From Staphylotrichum longicolle (lineage: Eukaryota; Ascomycota; Sordariomycetes; Sordariales; Chaetomiaceae), in the NCBI GenBank assembly GCA_019096155.1, contig JAHCVI010000001.1:13603243-13667242 (forward strand): a stretch of DNA of 64,000 nt. The letters run 5' to 3'. The notes beneath the pieces were generated by a model that worked only from the letters and a program-made list of their open reading frames with translations, ran no database searches and was not told where the DNA came from. Positions 31,396-43,108 of the stretch are shown piece after piece; the stretch's first letter is position 1, and each line of letters opens with the position of its first letter. The position numbers were made by a program, and so were the translations under genes.

Positions 31396-33363
31396 TCACC
31401 GCCGCAGGTCGAACCTGCTGACGCCCCCCTTAAGCGCAACCTCCTCGTCCTGCCATTGCACACCCATCCGCGACTCGTCTTCTTCTGAAGCGGGTAGTAT
31501 GACTGTATCCAAAGATAACCGAGTCAGCGTCTCAATGTCCAAACTCAGCACGACGCTGGCCAACGATGATGGGTGAAACAAGCCCCTGTCTGTCGGCACG
31601 TCCCAATCCGCCTTGTTTCCATCTCTCACCATCACAGCTCTGCCCACGACATCGTATCCCCCAGCAGCGGTGCGCCGAAGAACTGCAACAGCATTGGAGA
31701 ACCAGAACTGACAGAGGATGTCACCAACCTCAGCGTTCGAGGGGACCAGTCCCATCGTAGTCCCAGTGCCCAGAAACAATCGGGATCCTGGGTCTTTAGT
31801 CCCAGCGTATTTCTTGAGTGGTACCACGTTCCGTAATAAACTGAAGTCAGCCCCTGGCCCAAGAAGCGTTGACAATCGTGCGTTCAAGCCGATGGATTTT
31901 CCCCGGTCGACTTCGGCGACATGTCCCAGAAGGTATGTTGTCCAACGGCGTGGGACTGCAGGATCAGAAAGATAGGTTGCGTAAGAGGGTCCGATGGCTT
32001 TGACTTTGCCGACACGGGCGCCTCGAGCTCGAATACCCTCTACACTCGAACCATCTGGAAACCAGTCCTGCTCTGGGTCGGCGGGGAGCCACAGAGTCGT
32101 AGACTTCAAATGCTTCTTCCTGAAAATGCCGGTGATAAAATCGAGAAACAGGAGATTCAGTGTTGCGTTTCGATTTTGCGCACATGACTGGATCCTGTCG
32201 TCGCCGCATCCCCAATACATCCAGGACTCAGGGTCGTAGAGGGTTCCTGGGCGCCCTAAATCCTTCACAACTTGCACTTGCTTTCTTGACAGAAGCTGCC
32301 GAGTGAGCCCTGCAAGATGCACCATGTCAATTTCCTTGTCGACCGCTCGGTAGGTGGAACGGTTTTGAAACGAGATTACCGCCTCATAAACCGAGGTCGG
32401 CGACGCTCCGTAGTCAATGTCCAAGCAGTCGCCCTCGCAATCAATTGCCATTCCAGCAAAGGCGAAAACCTTATCCGAGCTGACGGAGCAGAACGAGTCA
32501 CGAAAGGCATAAAGAAGCCTCCCAAGCTCGTAAGTCTCACCATCACGGTACATGGAGGTTCGCAGGTCGTCGAGGGCAAGAATACGCTCGGCGGGGGCAT
32601 AACCAGAGCCGGCAGCATATTCCCTCATCAACTCAACGAACCTGTCCCACGGGATGACGGTGGGGCCGGAATACACCTGGATGGATCGAGCCATTCCCAC
32701 TTCTTGCACAATCCAGCAACGTTTCCAGTATTCTTGCGAGGCGAGCAAGTATAGCCAGTAACTCGTGGATCCCCAGTACTTGTTGGTCATTTCCGCAGCC
32801 CAGCCGTCACGCCACCTGGATGGGTCAGATTGTTGGACCCAGCGGGGAGGTGTGTAGCTTCCGATAGAGATGGCCACCCCTTTCGCCCGCCCATAGATCA
32901 GTGACATGAGTGGCACCTGCTGATTCTTCTCCTCGGTGCTGGTCTGGTCTATGCAAACGGCGTCAATCCACATGGTTCTTGCGACTGATGGGCTCCGTAC
33001 GTCGTGCAAGGCGTTCCAAAGATTTGCCGTCACTCCGAGGCGTTTTCCATCGACCGTGATGTCCTTGACCACCCCAGGATCGCCCCAAGTGTACGAGAGG
33101 GCTTCGTAGGACGGGTTATCCGCGAAAGAGGCGACTTTCAAGGTGCCCTCAATTCGCTGTTTGCCTTGACCGGGAAACAGATGAAGCAGTCGTATGGTGT
33201 TGTTTGGGCTGCGAAGCTGTGGCAGGTCCCGGGGAGTCCACGCCTGGCGCCAGTCCCCGAAGAACCAGATGGCCCAACCGATGAGAGTCAAGATGAGGGC
33301 AACAGCGACATGCTGACGGCTCAGTCGAGGACATCGAAAACGGCGCTGCCTCAGCGGAGTCAT
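31396..33363 (-). CDS. HET domain protein with N-terminal membrane anchor
   Basis: Intronless and intact, 655 aa from the ATG at 33363. Residues about 19-36 (VAVALILTLIGWAIWFF) form one transmembrane helix after a basic N-terminus (PLRQRRFRCPRLSRQ), so the HET domain would face one side of a membrane. The HET motifs are LRLLHLFPGQ-like IRLLHLFPG, YEALSYTWGDPG, NLWNALHDVR, MWIDAVCIDQTSTEEKNQQVPLMSLIYGRAKGVAISIG, and YWKRCWIVQEVGMARSIQVY. The C-terminal half carries DKVFAFAGMA and FRDSFCSVSSDK-type segments common after HET domains. Family knowledge: HET proteins trigger incompatibility cell death. Unlike the HET gene at 17947 it has no frame break, so it could be functional. Confidence 0.9.
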   Translation of the reverse strand: MTPLRQRRFRCPRLSRQHVAVALILTLIGWAIWFFGDWRQAWTPRDLPQLRSPNNTIRLLHLFPGQGKQRIEGTLKVASFADNPSYEALSYTWGDPGVVKDITVDGKRLGVTANLWNALHDVRSPSVARTMWIDAVCIDQTSTEEKNQQVPLMSLIYGRAKGVAISIGSYTPPRWVQQSDPSRWRDGWAAEMTNKYWGSTSYWLYLLASQEYWKRCWIVQEVGMARSIQVYSGPTVIPWDRFVELMREYAAGSGYAPAERILALDDLRTSMYRDGETYELGRLLYAFRDSFCSVSSDKVFAFAGMAIDCEGDCLDIDYGASPTSVYEAVISFQNRSTYRAVDKEIDMVHLAGLTRQLLSRKQVQVVKDLGRPGTLYDPESWMYWGCGDDRIQSCAQNRNATLNLLFLDFITGIFRKKHLKSTTLWLPADPEQDWFPDGSSVEGIRARGARVGKVKAIGPSYATYLSDPAVPRRWTTYLLGHVAEVDRGKSIGLNARLSTLLGPGADFSLLRNVVPLKKYAGTKDPGSRLFLGTGTTMGLVPSNAEVGDILCQFWFSNAVAVLRRTAAGGYDVVGRAVMVRDGNKADWDVPTDRGLFHPSSLASVVLSLDIETLTRLSLDTVILPASEEDESRMGVQWQDEEVALKGGVSRFDLRR

Positions 33364-34787
33364 TGTGTTTCGTTTTCCCTTTTCTCGTCGGCTAGCGACT
33401 GGTTGAACAAACAAAGAACGAGAACAAAGTGGCAGAACGCGTCGGACTGAACTGTTGGGTCATGAAGGGGTAGTAAATGAAAAATTCTGCAGAGGAATGT
33501 GCACTTCACGCAGAGCTGCTGCACAGCCTTGCGCCCTCATCAGCTCCTATCGAAGTTTCTCCCCGCTTCTTGGACCAAAAACGCCACGATATCGATATAT
33601 CGAAGCCGCTATACCGTACCAAGCTGTTATACTGCTTAAATCGTGCAGCGCGAGGCTCGGAGGGAGCCGATACCCGCCCTATATATTTCATGCTAAGACC
33701 TGAGAGTTTTGGTGAGAAGGCTCTTGAATGGGTCTTTGCAAAATCGACTTCTTTTGAGAGGCTTCTGGTGGAAGACGAGGGAATCTGAGGCGCAGAGCAA
33801 CCCCAGCCGCGGATCATTACTTCGACAACATTAAACAAATCAAAGATAATCCAGACATAATCTCGGATTCGATTCGGAAACATAATAGCAGAGAAGGTCG
33901 CCAAGCTGACCACCCAGTTGGCCGAATAAATGTCGCAGGCGCGAGAGCAGCTTACCCGAGCCTGGCGTGAGCTCGAGGACGCCAGATCGCAGCTTCAAGG
34001 CATGAGAGAGGCTTAAGAAGTTTCAACTTCCAGGAGGCTGGAGAAGGGATTGCTTGCAAGGTAACAAGAAGCCACCCTCCAGCTCGCTTGTCTTTCCGGG
34101 GAAGAAGGGTTAAAAACCTACCTTAGCTGCACCGCACACCCGTTCAAGCTTCTGCAGCAAGTGAGTGCGGCACAGCGGCCAATCGATCACCGCCAACGGG
34201 CGCAGACCCGCCCTCAGGCAGAGGGGAAATGACTGGCCGAGAACATCACCCTGCGTGATTCTTGTCATCGGAGGGGGCGACTTTCCTCTTCTATATGTGG
34301 GAATACTATTCCGTGGACATCTCTGCACTGATCCGACGGTGTTGCTTTGAACCAGGCTGAACATAGGTTCCGAAGCTCATATCGCAGAGCTCGAAGGATT
34401 GCGGCGCAGTAACGTTACTGCACTGCAGTGAACCGGAAGATCGCGCCGGGGGCGGTTTTTTTGTGCCGCCTTGCTTCCTCGTATCATATTCCTCGCCTTT
34501 GACCAAGACGCCGCAATACTACAATAACCCGCCTGTTCCACGGCGCAGCCAGGTTTGAGCCGCCGTTGCTGCCACAAAAGCGCAGCGTTTAGCGCACCGC
34601 AGTCAGCGATCAGCGCATGCCTCGCATCAGTTTTTCGGGCCGTGAAGACGCATTCTTGACGCCATAACGTCCCAATGTAGGGATTGCAATCTGTGTGACG
34701 GTGGCGACGAAATCTGCTTGAAACTGGGCAGGTTGCCGTTGCCGTTGATGTACAAACTCCACCCCATGCCCACTGCATGGCTCCTCG
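33364..34787. other. Intergenic region, no gene seen
   Basis: 1.4 kb. A 28-codon frame near 33928-34014 encodes a short heptad-like peptide but is too short to support as a gene. Contains the promoter of the rhodopsin-like gene. No repeats or RNA genes recognised. Confidence 0.5.
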
Positions 34788-34791
34788 ATGA
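34777..34791 (+). promoter_or_regulatory. Four-codon upstream ORF overlapping the start codon
   Basis: ATG-GCT-CCT-CGA-TGA, whose stop codon overlaps the main ATG at 34788 as ATGA. If the transcript begins upstream, translation of the rhodopsin-like protein would depend on leaky scanning or reinitiation. Confidence 0.45.
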
Positions 34792-36321
34792 CTGACGCCT
34801 ACCTCATCTTCCCTCGACTGCTGGCGGTTTTGGGTGTTCTCTTCGTCACAACAAAACTAGCCATGCCACTATCTGATACCCTTCCGGTGGTCGGCACCAC
34901 CGGCCACCTGATGTCTTTGGAAGCCATGAAGGTGAGTTCAGTTTCCTGGGCACGTCCAAATTATCGCGCAGGCACCGGTTAACAGCAACAAACAATGATA
35001 GGGCGTCATCTGGACCGGCTTTGTCCTCTGTGCCATTGGTTTCTGCGCGCGGTCTTACATCCGATGGCTCTGCTTCCGCCGCCTCGTGCCGGAGGACTGG
35101 ATCATGTTGGCTGTCTTGGGCATACAACTCGCTTCTGCGTGCGTCGCTCAACTGCGCCTGCAGTACGTGTACACCATGGAAGATGTTGCCAATGGCTTGA
35201 TTCCCGCACCTTCGACATTCCTTGAAGACATCCCGTTGGGATTGCACGGCATGTTTATCCAAGGAGTCCTCAGCATCACCGGGATCCACGCTGTCAAGTT
35301 GAGCTTCTTGATCTTCTTTTACCGCCTGGGTCATCGAATTACCGATTACCTCATTCTCTGGTGCATTGTCGTGTTCGTGGCTTTGGCCTCGTATGGCATT
35401 AGCATGGGCCTCCTCGAATACAAATGCGTGCTCAGTTCCCTCGACGTTGTCTTTTCCCAATGCACCACCAAAGTCGAAATCGAAAGGCAGTGGAGATACA
35501 TGATCACATACTGCACCGTCGACGCGGTATCAGACATTTTGAGTATGAAGCAGCCATCAAATCTGCCCCTAAACCCCGACGAACCCAACTGACAACCCCA
35601 GTACTCTGTCTCCCGATTGCCATCCTCTGGAGAGTCCGCGTCAGCATGCGCAAGAAGCTCGTCCTCGCCGCCATCTTCTCCCTGACCCTCTTCACCGTCG
35701 CGGTGACCATCATCCGCGGCACCATCCACACTGGCCGCATTGCCACGGACGGCACCCAGGCTCAAAACATTGCTTGGGTCTGGTTCTGGCTATCCATCGA
35801 GTTCATCTCCGGTAACTCCCCCCACTCTCCCCATCTCACCCACCCTCGTTTCAAATCAGAACACTCGTCTCTTCTAACTCTCCAACCAACAAAAACCAGC
35901 ATACCTCGTCTCCTGCCTCGTCTCCTTCCGCATGCTTTTCGTTCACAATGAAAAATCCTCCCTCCACGCCCGGGCCGGGCGCTGCAACGATCTTCCCCAT
36001 CACTCTCGGCAGCAGCAGCCGCGAAGGACGCTCTTCGACACGGTGCTCGACACGTTCCACGAGTGGGAGGGCATGACGCGCGGCGGGAATGATGACGGCA
36101 TGCTGTTCCGTGGGACGCTGCCCTCGGGGAGGATGAGTGTGGATTTCATGCGATACGAGACGAAGAGTGCGGGGAGCGAGGCCTGGCCGTCGGTCTTGGG
36201 GGGAAGGAGTAGTAGTGGCAGTGTGAGGGCTGAGTCCGGTCGGATGAGTGGTGTGGATTGTGTTGAGGTTGTGCAGGTGGTGGAGGTGGAGAGGGGAAAG
36301 GGAACGGGTGAGCAACTTTAG
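34788..36321 (+). CDS. Rhodopsin-domain / PTH11-type seven-transmembrane protein
   Basis: Four exons: 34788..34931, 35002..35542, 35602..35811 and 35900..36321 (introns 70, 59 and 88 bp, all GT-AG with GTGAGT, GTATGA and GTAACT donors); 438 aa. Hydrophobic spans alternate with short loops: WTGFVLCAIGFCARSYIRW, EDWIMLAVLGIQLASACVAQLRL, GIHAVKLSFLIFFYRLG, ITDYLILWCIVVFVALASYG, DAVSDILILCLPIAILWRVR, KLVLAAIFSLTLFTVAVTIIRG, and WVWFWLSIEFIS. This is the fungal rhodopsin-domain (PF20684-type) pattern with the hydrophilic cytosolic tail rich in Ser/Gly/Glu. Family members include plant-pathogen surface receptors, but no CFEM domain is present here and the ligand is unknown. Confidence 0.88.
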
Positions 36322-36905
36322 TGCGCTCAGATCTTACTTCCCATTTGCCGATGCTTGATAATGTGAGCGTAGAGATTCAGAAATGGTGTTTCCATACCCC
36401 TGAAACGCCACTTCGCCCAAATACAAACTCTTTCCGCCGAGTTGGGAATGTTGATGCCTCCTTACATGTACTCATCAACATGCAGCCAGTGCATCTGTCT
36501 TCAATCTGACTTCAAAGCTTTTCGAACTCTAGTCTTTGGGTGTTTCATCAATTCTGTCTGTGCGACAACCTCGCTAGGCACCAACATGCGCACTGCCGGC
36601 ACTGTTGTTCAGCCCAGGTCACGGCTCTCGCAGGCGCCGCAGAGGTGCATCCCTGTTTCCGGCTGTTCTGAACTGTGCCATTCAGCTCGTCTGTTTCGTC
36701 CAATGCAACGTTGTCGGCCCCTTGGCGTTCGGGAGCCGAGAAATGGCACAAACGGCACAACCAACTGCGCCGCATGAGCGCTCAGGGATCGTCTCATCTC
36801 GGGGCATACTCGAGGTCTTCGGCGCATTCTTGATTTTGAACTCGGCACGCCATTCATTTCCTGTCGCGTCAACCATCATTGTCGCCATTCGCGTCCCAAC
36901 TCGCG
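36322..36905. other. Intergenic region upstream of the first ABC-G gene
   Basis: 584 bp; presumed promoter and leader of the ABC transporter gene. No gene seen. Confidence 0.55.
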
Positions 36906-39900
36906 ATGGGGGATGCTGTCAACGAGACGTCCATGATGGCCATGAATGCGGTCAAAGGCAATCAGAACGCCGTGGCGGACTGGCTTGACATCAAGAAAAA
37001 CCACGAACGCGAGGCTTTTGGCGTCTCCTTTTCGAACCTCCGCTGTCATGGCTTCACGTCATCCGGCTCATCACAATATCAGCCAACAGTGACCTCTTGG
37101 GCACTGGCAATCCCCAAGTTCATCGTCAATCTAATCACGCGCCAACCCAAGCAAAAGGTGCAGATTTTACACAACTTCAACGGATTGATTAAGCCGGGGG
37201 AAATGCTCCTCGTTCTTGGAAGACCAGGAAGCGGTTGCTCGACCTTTCTCAAGACCCTGGCTGGAGACACTCACGGTTTCCATGTGGACGCTACGATCAA
37301 CTATTCCGGTACCTACAGAGCTCTCCTCTTATCAAATCAAGTCTTACAAGCTGACTCTTGCCAGGAATACCCTATGAGAAGATGCATCGCAAATTTAAGG
37401 GTGATTGCATGTATCTATCCGAGCTGGATCTTCACTTTCCAGAGCTCACGCTGGGCGAGACGCTCAACTTCACGGCTCGTGCCAGAGAAAACGCGCTTGG
37501 CCAGGACTCGGATACAGTTGCGCGTACCGCGGCCTCCCTTTTCTTTCTCGACGGCCCGTTCGACACCAAGATCGGAAACGCCATGATCCGCGGCCTAAGC
37601 GGAGGCGAGAAGAAGAGAACCAGCATTGCCGAAGCATTTCTCAGTGGCGCCCAACTCCAGTGCTGGGACAACAGCACGCGCGGCCTTGATAGCTCGACCG
37701 CACTCCGCTTCATCCAGCTGCTCAGAAACTGCACTGATGCCTTGCAGTCAACCGTTGCGATGAGCGTCTATCAAGCGTCCGAGGACATGTATCAGAACTT
37801 CGACAAGGTCACGTTGCTGTATGAGGGCAGACAGATCTACTTTGGCCCTATTGGAGAAGCTGCCGACTACTTCGTCCGCCTCGGTTTCGTTCGACCCAGC
37901 CGTGCCACGACAGCAGATTTTCTGACGTCTCTGACACACCCGGCCGAGAGAATCATACGGGGAGGGTTTGAGTCCCGGGCTCCCAGAACCCCAGCAGAGT
38001 TTGCTGAGGCTTGGAGGATAAGTGATGAGGCACGAGCGATACAGGAAAATATTGCCAATTTTTATCGGGAGCATAGGGCATGGCCTTCTGTCCGCTGGTC
38101 CGTTATGCCCGCCTGTGGTAGCCCAAAGAGATTGGCAGCACAGTTCAAGGCGAAAATCCCAAGGTGTGTGTTGAAGCTGACAGACGCTCTCTCACTCGAA
38201 ACACAAACTGACAATGCTAGGCTTCGAACAACCACCTATGCCATCTCGCTGCATCAGCAAGTCTCCATCTGTCTGTCGCGCAGCGTGATACGGATGCGAA
38301 ACAATCTGGCGCCTGTGATTTCAGGATCCATCGGCCAGATGGTGCTGGCCATCGTCATCGGCAGCGTCTACTACAGCCTCGAGCCCACGACTGCCAGCTT
38401 CGACAAGCGCGCCATCCTGCTCTACTTTGGCTTGATGCTCAACGCGTTCAGCCCGGCATTCGAAGTATGGCCATCCCCCACCCCCCTTTCCCCCTTCCCC
38501 CTTTGCCCACCCCCCGCTAACCACCCACTCCAACAAAACACAGATCTACTCCATCCGCGCCCAGCGCCCCACGATCGAGAAACAAGCGCGCTACGCCCTG
38601 TACCACCCGGCCACCGACGCCCTGGCCTCCTTCCTCTCCGACCTGCCCAACAAGCTGCTGACCTCGGTGCTCACCAACCTCCCGCTGTACTTCATGACCA
38701 ACCTGCGCCGCGCGGCCGACGCCTTCTTCGTGTTCCTGCTCTTCATGTTCGTCTGCACGCTGACCATGTCGGCCTTCTTCCGCATGCTGGGCTCGCTGTC
38801 GCGCACGCTCGAGGAGACCATGGCGCCCGTGTCGACGCTGGTCTTCTTGTTCACCGTCTACACCGGCTACGTGATCCCCGAGGCGTACATGGTGCCGTGG
38901 CTGGGGTGGGTGAGGTGGGTGAACCCTGTGGCGTGGGGGTATGAGGGGTTGATGGTCAATGAGGTACGTCCATTTCCAGACAAGGAGGGTTGAGTGTGGC
39001 ATGGGTGCGAGGAGGCTGACTGGGGGGACAGTTTGATGGCAGGGAGTTTCCGTGTACGAACATTGTGCCTGTGGGGCCCGAGTACCAACAGGTTGGCATG
39101 GAGGGGAGGGTGTGTTCTGCCATTGGCGCAGTGCCGGGCGAGCAGAGCGTTCACGGTGCGGCGTACTTGGCGCTGAAGTTTGGATATGTCAGGGAGCATC
39201 TGTGGCGGTAAGTTTTCTGTTCATACGAGGGTATGGCATCCAGGAATTAACATGGCTTTCCCTAGTAACCTCGGCGTTTTGTTTGCCATCATGTTCATCT
39301 TCGGCGCTATCCATCTTCTTGCCACAGAGCTCATCCCCGCACGCCGCTCTCGGGGTGAGGTGCTTCTCTTCAAACGTCCCAGGCGGGTACAGAGAACGTT
39401 GAAGAGTGATGAGGAGGTCGGAGTTACGACGAACTTCTCCCAAGACACCAGTCTCGTGGGGTCAGTGATTGATGAAAGACTGGGTGACGACACCAAGAGG
39501 AAAGGAGCGGTTGAGACAATCCAGGTTCAGTCGTCGGTCTTTCACTGGAGCGGTTTGAGTTACGAGATCAAAACCAAGGACAGCGCCCGGCAGATCCTGA
39601 ACCGCATTGACGGCTGGGTAAAGCCAGGAACCCTCACGGCTCTCATGGTTTGTTCTTGCCCGTTCTATTTCTGTATGCCGTTGCTGACACGTCACCAGGG
39701 AGTTACTGGTGCAGGAAAGACCACTCTCCTTGATGTTCTTGCAGACCGAGCAACCACCGGCGAAGTCTCTGGCGAGGTTCTCATCGACGGGAAACCCAGA
39801 GACTCGAGCTTTGGGCGCCGAATCGGCTACGTCCAGCAAGAAGACATCCACATGCCCACTGTCACTGTCCGGGAGGCCCTTGAATTTAGCGCCCTCCTGC

Positions 39901-41702
39901 GTCAGTCCAACAACAGGTCAACCAAGGAGAAATTGGCATATGTTGACCACGTGTTGGATCTGCTGGAGATGACGGCGTACGCGGATGCCATCGTCGGAGT
40001 CCCCGGCGAGGGTCTCAACGTTGAGCAGCGCAAGAGGTTGACAATTGCTGTAGAGATGGTTGCAAGACCGGAATTGCTGTTGTTTTTGGGTGAGTTTTAT
40101 GTTGTTCACCCCTAACCCCTGATTAGCACACGTCTGACCCGGCCATCTAGACGAACCCACCTCCGGCCTCGACAGCCAGACCGCGTGGTCTATCTGCAAA
40201 CTCCTCCGCAGACTCGCCGACAACGGGCAAGCGATCCTCTGCACCATACATCAACCGTCTTCGCAGCTCTTCGAGATGTTTGACCGCCTCCTCCTGCTCG
40301 AAAAGGGAGGCAACGAACTCTATTTTGGTGAAATCGGGCCTGACGCTTCAACACTCATCCATTACTTTGAAAGCAATGGTGCAGCGCCATGTCCGCCAGG
40401 TGCCAACCCCGCAGAGTGGATGGTTGAAGTCACGCGCACTGGTGCGACCGAGACAGGAGAGAAGGCCAAGTCCGCTGGCGTCAACTGGCCGGAAACTTGG
40501 AGCCAAAGCCCACAGAAGCAGGACGTCCGGAACCAGCTTTTCACCCTGAAAGAAACCCTCTCTCGCGGACCAGAAACGCACCACGCCCACCAGAAAGGCG
40601 AATACGCCGCCTCCATCCCCCGACAGCTCATCGTTGTCCTCGACCGCCTCTTCCGCAACTACTGGCGAGACCCCCTGTACCTCTACTCCCGTTTCGGCCT
40701 CTGCATCTGCGTCGTAAGTGCTCACCAGCCCCGTCCCTCCCAGCTTCCCTGTCCGGCACCGCCCACTAATCAAGCCTCACACTCCCCCAGTCCCTCGCCA
40801 ACGGCCTATCCTTCTACAACACGCCCCTGACCATCCAAGGCCTGACCAACCTCGTCTTCTCCGTCTTCCTCGTCACCCAGCTCTTCAGCAACGTCAACCA
40901 ACAAGTCATCCCGCGCTTCACCGAGCACCGCGCGCTGTTCGAGGCCCGCGAGCGCCGCGACCGCTCCTACTCGTGGGCCGTCTTCGTCGCGTCGAGCGTG
41001 CTCGTCGAGGTCGCCTGGCAGTCGCTCGTGTCGGTGCTCGTGTTTGCCGTGTGGTACTACCCGACGGGGATGTGGCGGAATGCGGGTGGGGATGGTGGTG
41101 GTGGTGGGTTTGGGTCCGCGGAGAGGGCGGCGCTGATGTTTTGCCTGGTGTGGCTGTTTTGTCTGTGGACGACGACGCTGTCTCATGCGCTGGGCGCGGG
41201 GATGGAGCATCCCGAGACGTCGGTCAATCTGGCGGTGCTGCTGTATTGGATGTCGCTGGTGTTTTGTGGCGTGCTGGTGGTGCCGTCCGAGTTGCCTGGG
41301 TTTTGGCTGTTTATGTACCGGGCGGTGCCGCTGTCGTATCTCATGAACGGGATGGCCGTGGCTGGGTTGGTGGACACGCACGTCTCGTGCTCGGCCGTGG
41401 AGATGCTGCGTATTGACCTGCCGGGAGGCTTGGCTGATGTGGGCACGACCTGTGGTGCGTACCTGGAGCCGTACATTCGGATGGTGGGCGGGTATGTTGT
41501 GGACCCGGCTTCGGGGGGAAGCTGCGAGTACTGCCCTGTCTCCGAGACCAACGTCATTTTGGAGGCGTTTGGTATGCGGCTGGATGGCCCCTGGCGGAAT
41601 GTTGGGTTCATGGTCGTTTATGTGGTATTCAATGTGCTGGCGGCGTTTGCCTTCTACTGGCTTGGGAGGGTTCCCAAGGGCCTGAAGAAGACGACAACGT
41701 AA
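36906..41702 (+). CDS. PDR-type ABC-G full transporter (nine exons)
   Basis: Exons: 36906..37308, 37365..38163, 38221..38464, 38544..38963, 39032..39207, 39266..39647, 39699..40089, 40151..40713, 40791..41702; all joins keep frame, 1429 aa. Layout is (NBD-TMD)x2. NBD1 has Walker A GRPGSGCSTFLKTL, signature LSGGEKKRTSIAEA and the PDR-type degenerate Walker B WDNSTRGLDSSTAL. NBD2 has GVTGAGKTTLLDVL, LNVEQRKRLTIAVE and DEPTSGLDSQTAW. Extracellular cysteines (SGGSCEYCPVS) near the end are usual in this family. It pumps hydrophobic drugs, plant defence compounds or own metabolites across the plasma membrane. The N-terminus is short (no long pre-NBD1 extension). The start is the first ATG that leads into MGDAVNETS; an upstream one cannot be excluded. 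Confidence 0.93.
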
Positions 41703-42034
41703 TGCGGGGTTTGGATCGATCCAGTATTCTAACGAAGGAAGACTCATCTACTTTCCGACCCCAGTGACTGGAACTCTATGCATCAACTTGGTGTTACCAG
41801 TGTGGCGATAACTAAAGAACTTAACCACCTCGATTCTGTCCATGAATGTAACTGGGGACTGTACTCTCAGGCTTCGGTGTATGTCCAGGAGTACCGACCA
41901 CTACATGTCATTCTGAGGGCCAAACCATAGACCCGCCCAGCTCCCTTTCTGCGTGTTACTTGAAAGTGATGTTTCCTTCCAGCCAACATCCCCGTAAAGA
42001 AATGAGAAACGACACGTCGGATAACCCAGTCCAA
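41703..42034. other. Intergenic region between convergent genes
   Basis: 332 bp of 3' flank of the ABC-G and DUF7587 genes; nothing recognised. Confidence 0.55.
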
Positions 42035-43108
42035 TTAGCCATCCACCACCGCCAAACAGGAAAGGTCCGGGAGCTCCAGGCACTCCGTTGAATGCATGGA
42101 CGCAGCCACTGTACTAGTAACGCCAGCGACCTCTTCAGTGACAGGTTCACTCTCATGTTGGTCAACCAAAGACGTGGCAGGAACAACACCCTGAGAACCC
42201 AACGCCTCTTGCTGCGTGCTCATCTGTCTCCGAATCTCCGCTCGTTCCTTCCGGATCTCCGACGCCGTTTTAAGGAGCGTTGAAGGCGTTGAAGCTTCTG
42301 GTTCGAGGTCATCCGAAAATCCCACGTGTTTCCTCTTCTGTTGTCGGAGCTTTTCCTGGAAGAGCCGAGACAGCTCCTGAAGCGGACGGTCTTCGTCCCA
42401 ATTGCTCAGTGGACCAGAACTCAATGTTTTGTTGAGCTTGTGAAACACCTCCAACGCTTCCAATTCCATAGTGTGATGATGAGCCCTCCTTAAAGCCTTG
42501 TTCAAGCTGGCGCGCGTCTCCATCCCGCAATCTTGAGGCAACGGAAGTAGGGAAATTGCGTTTTCCACATGAGTAATAAAGGTTGCGAAGTTATCGTTCA
42601 GCTTTTGAAGGGAACGAATCTCGAGGGGCGTGGGACTCGGAGTGTCTTTGACGAGGTTCGTATGCAGGTGTCGGGTCTGTCCGAGGGACTGCCATGGGAT
42701 CCGGTGCAGAAAGATGAGCTCATTCTCGGAAAACGGATGGTCTATTTCGAGATTTGTGCTCAACGAGCTTGCATCGAAGACGTGAGCTTCGGGGGGGAGC
42801 ATCGCTGTATGAATCCGGGTGACGCATACGTCGCCCCAGCGTTGCCCTCCCCAGTTCCTTGCGTGTTTCTCGGCTTTGAACACAGATAGGAAGCAGCTTG
42901 ACCCTCGCCAGTACCAGTCGAAGTGGTTCGCCACTTCCCGCGTCAACATCGCTTTGTCGGTGATCACGAGTTTGGTTTCCGCGGCCATGATGTCTCCAGT
43001 TGGGGGATGCGGTTGACCTTGAGATCCGTCATGTGTTATTCTCCAAAGGATGGGTGGGAGAGCGTCATGGCGGAGCTCATAGTCTCTGAGACTGAAAGGT
43101 GACTCCAT
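42035..43108 (-). CDS. DUF7587 domain protein
   Basis: Intronless, intact, 357 aa from the ATG at 43108. The opening ELRHDALPPILWRITHDGSQ, then HFDWYWRGSSCFLSVFKAEKHARNWGG, VTRIHTAMLPPEAHVFDASSLSTNL and ENELIFLHRIPWQSL is the fungal DUF7587 pattern, seen alone or in incompatibility-type proteins. The rest is helical and charged, including a likely coiled coil (ASEIRKERAEIRRQMSTQQEA). No catalytic motif is visible, and its function is unknown. Confidence 0.75.
   Translation of the reverse strand: MESPFSLRDYELRHDALPPILWRITHDGSQGQPHPPTGDIMAAETKLVITDKAMLTREVANHFDWYWRGSSCFLSVFKAEKHARNWGGQRWGDVCVTRIHTAMLPPEAHVFDASSLSTNLEIDHPFSENELIFLHRIPWQSLGQTRHLHTNLVKDTPSPTPLEIRSLQKLNDNFATFITHVENAISLLPLPQDCGMETRASLNKALRRAHHHTMELEALEVFHKLNKTLSSGPLSNWDEDRPLQELSRLFQEKLRQQKRKHVGFSDDLEPEASTPSTLLKTASEIRKERAEIRRQMSTQQEALGSQGVVPATSLVDQHESEPVTEEVAGVTSTVAASMHSTECLELPDLSCLAVVDG

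Noticed and set aside
33928..34014. Short heptad-like open frame (MSQAREQLTRAWRELEDA...)
   Set aside because: Only 28 codons, no promoter or homologous neighbour; may be a relic but cannot be supported.
40806..41747. 313-codon minus-strand frame opposite the last ABC-G exon
   Set aside because: His/Arg/Gln-rich antisense of the transmembrane domain; no support.
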